NCBI GenBank assembly: GCA_036346225.1
Contig: JARFIW010001177.1
Location: 528,501-592,500, forward strand
Source: Platerodrilus igneus
Lineage: Eukaryota; Arthropoda; Insecta; Coleoptera; Lycidae
Direction of reading: 5' to 3'
DNA length: 64,000 bases
Below, piece by piece: positions 54,273-64,000 of the stretch; positions within the stretch are counted from its first letter, which is position 1; every line of letters begins with the position of its first letter. The translations under genes were made by a program, and so were the position numbers. A model generated the notes under the pieces. The model was given only the letters and a program-made list of their open reading frames with translations. It was not told where the DNA came from and searched no databases.

Positions 54273-57200
54273 CCGTGGTACTCGGGTATTTTCCTAGTCA
54301 ACCATAAATATATTCGAAAATTACATTAAATTTTCAAATTCGAAAATAGAAAAATTTCCAAAAATTTAAATAAGTCAAAAAATATATTGCTTACCCGTTT
54401 TCCTCTCTTCCGCGGTTGAATGGCCTTTTTCAACTGCTTTTGGCTAGCTCATTAGGACCTCCTTTTGGATAGCTATATTCATTCATAAATCCTGTCATTC
54501 ACGCACACGCCCAATAAAACTACAAAATACAACAAACATACAATCTTTTATTTATTCCTATTTACAAATGCAATTCATTATTATTTTATTGTTCACGTTA
54601 CACTTCAGTAAATTTTATTTTGAAGTGTCCTGCATTTAATTTTAAAAATCATCAAACATATAAAAAGTACTCGGAGTAAATGGACCTTGAATAATACCTT
54701 CTCTAAAATTTCTTCATTATAATTTATTTATTTATTTTAATACTCTAAGTAAACTGTGGGGTATGGCGAGCTCATAATAACCCAATTAATGTATGCCCTT
54801 CAACTTTGCATACTCTAAAACCAAAAAAAACAAAGCCATGTACTCTTCACAAAATTTCACGTTCTGATGGAACGTTTAAAAGCTTTCTAGACACCTTCAA
54901 TTTCTAGTTGAATACCGTAATAAAGTTATTTCCACATATTCTGTTCAATACGTAAATAATTCACACTACCTTGAAAAACACTCTCATACGCCACCCCAAT
55001 GTTTACAGTTTATAGGAATCACAAATTTAAATCGTTACCTGGAATTTCTAGAAGATCTTTGCTCTGTAGATAATGCCATGTAAATTTCTATCTGGTCTGC
55101 AGGACGTTTCTCTCAATTACTAGACGACTTCCATTTCAGTTAATCCGCCAACGCCTCCTTCTCGGTGTAACCAAATTCCAAATTTCATTTCACAGTAATC
55201 TACGTTATTTAATGTCCCGACACGAATTGATTAAAAATTATAGGTGATACCTCAATAAAATAATCTCGGCACATTAACCGCGTTTTAATTTAATTTAGAG
55301 GCTACCACTAAGCAATACACTTTAAATTATTTGTTAATACTTACAACTCGTGTTAACGTGCTTTCGGGACGATCGAAATAATAAGGCACGAAGTTAACAG
55401 ACAAGAGAGCGAGTCCTAGTTCTCTAGAGTATTTATGTCTTTCGACTGTAACCTCTCCAGGCCCCCATTTATTCGAAATTCCGCACACAACAACACATTC
55501 TCACAATTTTGCACTCAACCCCAATTTCAAATCTGCGAATTTTAATACCTCGTTATAAATTTTTAAGAAACTTACGCTACACTATCCTCGTGTCTAATGT
55601 CAAGTCAAACTAACCTATCGACCAATCCTAGACTTAATGACGTTTCTTAAATCCCTCCTATTCTATTGTGGTCTCATGCTTATACGTTTTCTACGTCTCA
55701 GTCTAACCTTGCTTGAGTGGTTGAAAAATCGATATCCTTGTTTGTTCACTGTTTACACACGTGGTCTCTCTACTTGCGTTAAATAACCCCCTCATTAGCA
55801 TTTCCCGTGAATATAAGCAACGGTTTATCCGACGTTCTCTGTAACCATTTGTTATCTACACAATTTAGGCAGAACTTGACCTTTAGAAAAATACGCAGGT
55901 GTTCAATCGTAATATTTTAAATAACACTTCTACGATTTGGATTTTCCACGTATTCCAACCCTCCTGATATATTTGTTCGTTAGCAACGCGTCTCATCTTT
56001 GGTATTACCGGGTTTTTAACTTATAATCGATCAATTAAATTCAAATTAATTAATAAATTAATGGCATTGGCTTCTACCATTTGCTTTCATTGCAAACCTA
56101 CTTAAATTTCATTAATTATTTATAAAATTTGGTTAATACCAGATACTTAAAAATGAATTAACTAATATAATTTTCGTACGTAATTTCTGGTTGTTTCTTT
56201 ATACAGGGTGTTTTGAATTTGCTTCGTTTATATTTATTTTTGGTCTTTTAAAACCACTATATAATATATATGTATGTATATTCTGTGATCACGCCTAGCG
56301 TTGGGTGTCGTTAAAAGCGTGTTGTGCTGCAGGTACAGCAATCTATAAAATTTGAAATTATTAACTTGTCTAACCTTCTTTGCCAAATTAACTTAACGGA
56401 ATAAATGGAATTTACAAAATGAAATCAAACACAGCAATATATGAAGTATCCATACAAAAAAAAATATTTTCTTTTATACAAAAGAATATAGAACATTTAC
56501 AGCATAGTTTCTTTCAAATATAAAATCATTCGTAGCAAGTACCTATTTACTTAATTATCAAAATGTTTCTCACTTTGTTTAGGTTAAAATTCTAGAACTC
56601 AAATCTGTTCTCTTGAGGATAATTTACCTGGCTTTTATTTTGTTTATTTGTTTGGCCAAAAAATCCTTGACGGGGTCTAGTTAAGAAGTCAGAGTGCTTG
56701 GAACTATGACCACAAACTTTCTGGTAAATATCCTTACAAAAAAATATTAATTGACTAAGACTTATTCTACCTTAAACTAAAATGACAAATACTCGAATAT
56801 CAAACAAACAATCTAAATTTAATACTTGCAAAACCCACTAAGTACTTATCCTATTCGCAATTAACAGCATCAAATACCTTCTGCTTCTATTTATAAATTA
56901 ACGTCAAAGTCCCAGTTCACAAAAATTTTCCATTTGAAATCTCCATTGAGAGCATCAGTTGCCAAAAGTGCATCTTCGATTTAATAATTAATATAGCTTT
57001 AAAAAAGCTCTTTTTACTAAAGGATGTTCCATCGTCATTGTATATTACATAATTAAATAACAACATTTTACAACTTCCATATTTATGCAGGGTTATGTTT
57101 TAAGAATTACTTCTTTATTCACAGTTACGTTTTAACTATTAAATGTTGTATGCATACTGCATATGTTAAAACAACTCGTATCGTGTTCGCGACTGACATG

Positions 57201-57993
57201 AATTGAATCGAATTCATTCATTAAACGACCCTAATGTCGAATGCTCTTGCTTATACATAAAATCATCTCCATTCTAAAGTTTTCGAGTTCCGTAAAGAAC
57301 AGTACACCATAATGATGTTAAATTTCTGAGAATAACTCTGTGTATTACCTCAGCGTGATTTATTTTACAGTGGCATGTGCTGCCCGACACTGTGCAAGAC
57401 ATGGAGGTGATTGTGGCTTCATATCCTATGATGTAGTAATGCGAAAGATAGTAAAACCAATTTTACGACATTTTCATTATTCGTGCAACTTGTTAGAATA
57501 AACGTTTGTTTATTAATTAGGTATTTAAGTAGATCTAAGTACAGAAGACTCGATTTCTTTATTCCTCTCGAAAATTCAAAAACATATTTTATTTACAATG
57601 TTATACAGAAATTAATCCATATGACCAATTAAAGCTTCAATTGCTTTTTGACGATGCAATCAGATTTGTATTGTTAACGATTGAAAAGTATTTGCTTTCA
57701 CGGTAAATTAAAACATGTTTTTAATACACAAAGTTATTTACTTTATGCACGGAAAGTGCATTTTTATAGCAAACAAATGACTTTTTATTTATTTTAAAAA
57801 GATTACTTATATGCACGGAATTGTGTTTTTCGCTTGCACATTAATGACTATGTAAATACAATACACTTCTATTACACAGGAGGGAACAATGGATTTTTGA
57901 AAATTCCTATTTTTTGGGTTTCTTTCATATTTGGTGGGTTTTATTTGTAGACTTAAGGTTTCAATGACCTCTGGTAAACCCCTTAGCACGTCA

Positions 57994-57994
<1 letters not shown>
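52312..57994. other. long AT-rich region without supported genes
   Basis: Only short frames without motifs (for example 53001-53225 and 53632-53838, plus strand). A (TA)n run lies at 54242-54270. Direct reading found no transposase, polymerase or gag motifs on either strand. Confidence 0.45.
54242..54270. repeat. (TA)n microsatellite
   Basis: Perfect TA run of about 14 units. Confidence 0.95.

Positions 57995-58039
<45 letters not shown>
57995..58039. repeat. (TA)n microsatellite
   Basis: Near-perfect TA run of about 22 units. Confidence 0.95.
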
Positions 58040-58042
<3 letters not shown>

Positions 58043-60194
58043 TATATTGCTATGACCCGGATGCTGACTTGTATTAATGAAGGTTGCAATAGAAAATACG
58101 AAATTACTATTTTACCGTGTCCTTTTTCTTGCCTGGCTAGTTCAGCGGAAAATATGTTGTGGATTTTATGAAAAGAAATTAAACACAGAAACTTCAAGAA
58201 ACATCTATGAGCAGTCCTCTATGCATTTAAAAACATCTTTCCATTAAACACAATATCTAAAGAATCTCTTACACTCAACTGATATGGATAGCGCTTTTAA
58301 AAACGATTTACAGCTTAAGCTTAGACAGAAAATCTTACCTAATGACTGTTTACTTATTAAAATAATCGTCACATAATCCTTGTTAATAAGTACAAAACTC
58401 AAACGTCTCGTATATAAGTTACAAAAATTCTCTTTAAAATTCTCGAGATAATTTACCTATCCTTTTATTACATCAGTTGTCAGTGTAATTGGTCAATAAC
58501 GCTAAACAGATAATTTAGTAAAGATGAAATTGCTTCAAAGTCTGACACAAAATTGCTGGAAATTATCCGATTGACACATAATTTATATAAAATTAAAATC
58601 TTATTTTAGCTTAATTTACTCAGATATCCTATTAGGCTACAAAAGAAACTAATTTTACTTGCAGTACGTATTGTCAAATAACGCTTATAAAAATTTTACT
58701 TACGTTATAATTAACGCCATTAAGTGCTTCCCGGTGTCGCTTCAAATCTTCATTTATAAACAATCTTGGCGTTCAAATATCAGTTTGCAAGGTGTATTCA
58801 TTTTTAATCGATTGAAATCACTAGTTGTGATTTTGTACCAAGATTTATTATATTATTGTGATAAATCTTTATTAAACTTTATCAAATAATTACATTTGAT
58901 AACATATATGTTACTTGTAAAACGCCAACAAAATAGATTGCAAATTACTCGAAATATATATGTTGCATGTCGTGAAATAAATTAAAGAATGAAACTTTAC
59001 TCGAAACGTACATGGTGTTTGACTTTTGAACGAATAACCTTCTTTTCATTAAATCTTGTCTTTATATAATAAAACAAATTTAATACCTGATCTTCTCGAT
59101 TCTTGTAGTTTCTACTATAACAATTGGTCACAGTTGATATAATAATTACCCAAATTTTGTGTTTTAATGCTTTATTAGAATAAAGTTATAGCGGTCATAA
59201 AACCTTATATTCTTTGTTGATGCACGATATCAACTGTCGCTATCTCTTTCTTTCTGTAATGCGTAGAGCTATTAAAACGCTTATATTATCCTTTATAGCT
59301 TTTCCAGTAGTAGCGCGTTCTTTGAATTAGAACGTTTGCTTATTTACAGAAACTAGTAAGCTATTTCTTGGATATTTACAGATGATTTATGACTTTTCGA
59401 ATTCTCTTAAGAGAAATGCCGTATTCTTTTATTAAATAACATAATTATCAATTTATTCTAGAACTAATTTAAAGAAAACTTGAAAAAATATGCTTCCTTT
59501 TAACGAGGATGCATTAATGTTCGCAATTGGTTATAACGCTTATTATGATATTCTAAGTGATTGATACACATTCTAATGAAGTACAAATTTTAGTATTTTT
59601 AAAAGCGTTTTACGATAAATGTAATGAAAATTTATTATTAAAAGATATTTTCCAGAGAATAATTATTTATTTATTTACACACGGCTAATAATAAACCGGT
59701 TTATTTTCAAGTATTTAAAAATTGGGCTTTGCTTATAAATCGTGTGCATCCCTTAAGAGTTATATTGCAGAGGTTTAGCTTGCTCAAGCTTTACGAGCAA
59801 TAAAATCGTCCCCTCATAGATTCATTCTAGATATTATAATGCGATATAATAAATCGTTATGGTTTCTATAAACTTCTAGGCAACCGGTTATACGTTGTGC
59901 TTCCTTTGGCTGTATGCAAAGTTGTTACTTGCTAGGGCGTTTAAAATATACGTTTCGTTTCTATGCGAACAACGAAATTCCAGTGGAACTGATTATCGTA
60001 TTATTGTAGCCTATTGCTTCCTTTAGTGTTTGTAGTCTAGGAATATTTTGTAGTTGTTGTCTGGAAAATATTTAGGGGTGTTTGCAAAATATTTAACATT
60101 CTATTGGTAGGACTAGTTTTACGTTACTTTCTGTACTTACAGATTGAAAATCTGTAAAAGATCTGATATTCGTAATAAACTGACGTATGTTTAA
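58040..60194. other. no gene recognised
   Basis: AT-rich, with no frame showing a motif. A 76-codon plus-strand frame at 58659-58889 is hydrophobic and unrecognised. Confidence 0.4.
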
Positions 60195-60838
60195 GCTTTA
60201 CTAAGTTTACGAAAGTTATTTAAATATCTCTCTGAACAAAAAATTGAAGGCCTTCTGTTAATATTTAATTATTTTCTTATATTATAATAATATTTAATTT
60301 TATTATACGTATAAAACTTGGCTGTATCAATTTCTCATTTCAATTAGCATTTTTGGACCCCCTATTAAAAGTAAAACATCGTGTTTACGCAGTGATTAAT
60401 TTTAGCACTTGTTTATGTTACAAGCTGAGTAAAGAGTCAGATTTGCACAAGTAGAGTGAAAGCGTGAGCTCCAATTCCAACTGAAAACTAAACGTAATAT
60501 TTTTTTTAATACTTTTGGTATGTTTTTGTAGAGAAACGCAAACTGCTGTTTCTTGTTGTTTATTTAACCTCATGTTTTATTACAGGTACAAAATCTGTTC
60601 GAATTTAAGGTGAAACCTTTATGGTTTTGAAACGGAATTTAGTCGTCAAAGTTTCTGCACTTTTGTTGACAATATTTGTTTGTAGTTGAAGTTGGTCCGG
60701 AAGTCTCCTAAAAGTCAATTAACATCTACGGATAAGAATTACATATTGTGTTTGACTTTGTGGGAAGTTGGCGTTGTGTTGGGCATCCCCTTTTCACTAG
60801 CGATCAACAGAACAACACCTCCAAAAAATGTTATAAGG
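60195..60838 (+). repeat. unclassified dispersed repeat, copy B
   Basis: Partner of 36916-37625, same orientation, with the same landmarks in order and many substitutions. GTGTTGGGCATCCCC near 60776 corresponds to GTGTTGGGTACCCTC near 37565. Confidence 0.6.
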
Positions 60839-62604
60839 TAATAACAAACAAAAAGCGCCAGATACTTGATTATAATGCTGTATGATCCACTAAACCCCTA
60901 GTTCCAAAGGTCTCGGAACTTATCACACCTAAAAAGCAATGGAATAAGATATAACAACGTCAAATACGATGAACAATAAACCGTATTTCAGAATAACTTA
61001 AGCACAAGCAACACTCAATGTATTCAAACGGACACAACACTAATGTGACTATGCAAATACCAACCTAGTTTGTAACACACAATAAATCAATGAACGCTTC
61101 AAATTATAAGATACACAATAAGAAAGATGTAAGTTCTACAACTAGCAATATATTAAAGCTACCTTTCACTTGTTGGCGGATACTAATTATATTTAAAACT
61201 AGTCACAAATGGTGTCTCACTAGTGTGCAAATTATAAAATATCGATAAAGGAAAAGCTTTACAATAATACGATTAATTTTCTTTTCGTCCACGGATACGC
61301 AACAATTTTTAATTTGAATGGAAACTTCGTCGAGATAGTATAGACACCACAATCCAACAGTTTCTCACCCCTACGTAAACACAGTATGACAATGTTAATT
61401 ATAATAAATTAAGCTTATCTAGACGCTGTAATCACTAGCTAGTAGTTCACCGGACTGTCACAAATCTGCAAACATAAGCTAAAATGTCGTAGCTCGGTAT
61501 AGGTTACTTCTAACACAATTTTCAAATACAATCAACAAGGTAGTATCAGAGTATTCCAATAATCACGTATGGGTAAAATCATGAATAACAGGATTGTGCA
61601 ATTACTTACACAGCACAACAAACAATGTATACAATATAGTTACGTATAAAACCGGCAACCAGGAACAGGAATGCTCACAGCTTCTCAATAATTCTCTAGT
61701 AAATTAATAAAACGAATACACAATAAGCCACACAGAAAACTGGTTCCCAAATTAGAGTACGAATCCATGCAAATATTAGACACGCACCATAGATCATCAG
61801 TAGCAAGTGGTTACTGTAGGGAAGGTGCATAGTAGTTATTCTACCCGATTGGTAGGAACAAGTAACTAGTACTTTACAGCTACTATATTACTATCAATAA
61901 ACAAACGTGATACCAGTAGAGAAAGGAAAAAACCCCAAAATTAAAATTTTAGTTGCAGGATCGCAAAAAGGTACACTTTACGACAGGATTGGGTTTTAAC
62001 GAGATAATAGATAATACAGCAACTTTATTTCGAAAAATACAAAATTTTGTAATGTAAGAGATTAATATAGGACAACCTATAAACCCGACTTACGTAATGT
62101 GAAGTAAAAACAGAGAATACCCGCAAAGCGGTATTGTGGAGTAGAAAATAAATGTCTAAACTAGTGGAATGCTAAATTCTATTCAATAATAATATCTAAC
62201 ACATCCAAAATCGCTACAAAGCGAGATTAACACGGAAGAACAAGACTGCTTTTCGAGACGGCTATCGTTGAAAAAAAGAATAACAATACCTCATCAGGTT
62301 CTTATTACCCACATCTCAATAGAGTTGCCAACTAACTGGACATTAGATATAATAAGTACACAAAGGATCTAAATTTGGGAAAGGCAATAAATAAAAATCA
62401 AAACCACTTCACTCCCCCTTTCCTCTGAAAGGAATGTAGCTTCGAATAAAGTTTTCTGACGACCATATTCATCCGGTGAACTATAACAAACTCAGAGTGA
62501 ACACAAAACAACGTTCAGCCTTTAACAACAATCACGGGTTTCAAGTCTTGAAAGTGTCCAGTGCCCATAGATTCGCCACCAAGTGATTGCAACTGAAACG
62601 TACA
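60839..62604. other. probable 3' untranslated/LTR region of a minus-strand retrotransposon
   Basis: No ORF. On the minus strand, downstream of the integrase fragment, GAGGAAAGGGGGAGTGAAG (about 62408-62426) resembles a polypurine tract, followed by TGGTTTTGATT as a possible LTR start. I found no second LTR or end. Confidence 0.35.
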
Positions 62605-62930
62605 CTAACCTATCATTCTCATTGCGTTATAAGGACCAATAAATCTCAAAGCGAGTATATCTGAAATGAATTTAGTAGTATCACTTAGAACTTTATTTCG
62701 GGGCCAAACAAGTTGATCAGGTTGATAAACTACTTCCCTTCTAAGACTATAATAAGTAAGATAACGTTCAGGAGCTAACCGTATCCGTTCTTTCACTTTC
62801 TCAAATAGCTTTTGAAAACCACATTTGCTTTATTCAATATTAACATCCAAATTAGACTCATCTGAAATCACAGTCGGATAATCTTTGACATTAGCAATGT
62901 GCTCTCGACCAAAATTTATAAAATGGAAAG
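62605..62930 (-). pseudogene. Ty3/gypsy integrase C-terminal fragment
   Basis: The minus-strand frame reads INFGREHIANVKDY near 62925, then a stop, then EKVKERIRLAPERYLTYYSL, QPDQLVWPRNKVLSDTTKFI and LALRFIGPYNAMRMIG, stopping at 62605. The Q-x-D-x-L-V-W-x-R-N segment is the start of the small beta-barrel at the C-terminus of gypsy integrases. One TAA lies near 62829. Upstream DNA (62.9-64 kb) should hold the catalytic core but shows no readable D-D-E motifs. Confidence 0.72.
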
Positions 62931-64000
62931 TATAACTAGTAATTCCTTTAGTCGAAGTTCTAGTAGCCCAAGCTATATTCGCTATATAGGAACCCCATCC
63001 CTGCTTGTAATATATTCTGCACTATTCCACAAATGCCTTAAAACGTGTCTTGTACTTCAATTTCGCATATTTTTTGTTTTTCACAAATATCTTTCTTCTC
63101 CTACTATTTCTAGAACATCTTTGTTAAATCGTAATATTTATATGAAGCAGAAATTAAAAATATAGCGAATGGTTTTCAGTCACTACTCTCCCTCCTAATA
63201 TTTACATAAAACAGCAATTAAAAAAAGTTTACATGGTGAACTGTTTCCTTTATCTTCAATCTTACTATTTACATAAAACAGCAATTAAAATAGTCATACA
63301 AACCCTATACTTACACATTTTCCACAAATAGTGCTTGATGAGTAATTACAACAAAAATTATAACGGTAAATTACTGTATTTAAGAAAGATTCTCTCTACG
63401 AGTCGAAATACATTTCCCCATAATTGAAAAAAAATATTAGAAAAACGTCACACTTTAACACATGCACTCTAAATTGTGTAAATTTAGAAAATCATATTCA
63501 AACAAGAAAAGTAGTGTTAATTACCATATTTCGACAGTTTCATTGAAGTAAGTTTAATTTCAACACCGTATCACCTCAATTTGTGCGATGAGCAACTGGA
63601 AAAACTTAACAAAAGAACCCAAACCTAATTGTTCCAGGGTAGATAATTAAAGCGACGCAGATAGGAAATAGGAATTCTTTCAGCTTGACCAGACGTTCCG
63701 TTGAGACCCAACAACTAGTTATATTCAATATTTGCAGGATCACATGACACACAATAACAAACTCTATTCCTGAAGAACCAAGTGAATCAAATTCAGAAGA
63801 ACTAAAGGTGAACAAAAACTTAGGATATAAGTATATACATATTACGTAATGATGGGTTAAAATGGTTGAAAGTAAATTCGCACCAATTGCACTAAATAGT
63901 TTCGTTGCTAGAAAATTTACATCTTTCAAAGTAAGAACTTTGCAAAAACTAATTTCAAAATATAATGTTATAAATCCATTAGCTGTAGGAGCCCACTTGT
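62931..64000. other. no supported gene; decayed retrotransposon DNA likely
   Basis: Contains a short tandem repeat at 63135-63295. The 107-codon minus-strand frame at 63606-63929 has a hydrophobic run but no integrase motif. Confidence 0.4.
63135..63295. repeat. short tandem repeat, ~65-bp spacing, 3 copies
   Basis: AATATTTATATGAAGCAG at 63138, AATATTTACATAAAACAGC at 63198 and CTATTTACATAAAACAGC at 63265, each followed by AATTAAAA. Confidence 0.6.

Noticed and set aside
63606..63929. 107-codon minus-strand frame as a possible integrase core upstream of the integrase tail
   Set aside because: No zinc-binding or D-D-E motifs can be read, and the hydrophobic run does not fit an integrase.
1..64000. 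CRISPR arrays, bacterial operons or phage genes
   Set aside because: No regularly spaced short repeats; introns, LTRs, SINE and microsatellites mark this as eukaryotic DNA.

Overview
The window looks like AT-rich, gene-poor, repeat-rich nuclear DNA from an arthropod, most likely an insect. Nearly every recognisable coding trace belongs to a mobile element or an endogenised DNA virus: hAT, PIF/Harbinger, Tc1/mariner, Mutator-like/YqaJ, BEL/Pao, Ty3/gypsy, an R1-like non-LTR element, a tRNA-derived SINE, and adintovirus/Maverick-like virus genes. Short GT-AG introns (about 40-85 nt), long CA/GT/TA microsatellites and target-site duplications (TSDs) confirm a eukaryotic chromosome. I found no intact, confidently recognisable host gene.

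Layout. 1.1-7.9 kb: a decayed hAT transposase gene split by a complete Harbinger element (2486-7036, TTA duplication), which itself holds a 0.3-kb MITE-like insert and a 1.4-kb LTR-like repeat. 8.4-9.5 kb: BEL/Pao gag fragment, minus strand. 11.0-15.3 kb: Mutator-like plus YqaJ-nuclease gene with small introns, interrupted by about 2 kb of unrelated DNA. 15.3-20 kb: mostly silent, with one possible tiny three-exon ORF. 20.2-30.2 kb, minus strand: broken virus genes, running from high to low coordinates as unknown early ORFs, phospholipase A2-like ORF, hydrophobic capsid-associated ORF plus adenain-like protease, double-jelly-roll major capsid protein, packaging ATPase, a minor capsid-like protein and an unknown ORF. 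A solo LTR and an R1-like fragment have landed in it. 31.9-34.2 kb: a second, divergent packaging ATPase, broken by a second copy of the LTR-like repeat that carries a SINE; a 1464-bp mariner element lies next to it (34225-35688). 38.0-39.9 kb, plus strand: a decayed protein-primed type B DNA polymerase fragment of the same virus class.

41.5-48.5 kb: a Ty3/gypsy element with both LTRs, primer site, polypurine tract and a 4-bp ATAC duplication. Gag, protease, reverse transcriptase and RNase H are traceable. Where integrase should follow there is instead one frame encoding a TARG1/OARD1-like macrodomain and then a CCCH zinc finger, ending against the 3' LTR. A 1.8-kb TG...CA insertion with its own AATG duplication sits between gag and protease. 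This macrodomain-CCCH element is the most unusual thing in the window. 48.5-64 kb is largely non-coding: microsatellites, degenerate tandem repeats, a dispersed repeat shared with 36.9-37.6 kb, and an integrase C-terminal fragment at 62.6-62.9 kb.

Most coding traces carry stops or frameshifts, and several transposases or polymerases have lost catalytic residues, so the locus reads as an archive of successive insertions rather than a working gene set. Where nesting is visible the order of insertion can be read: hAT before Harbinger before MITE and LTR-like repeat; virus ATPase before LTR-like repeat before SINE.
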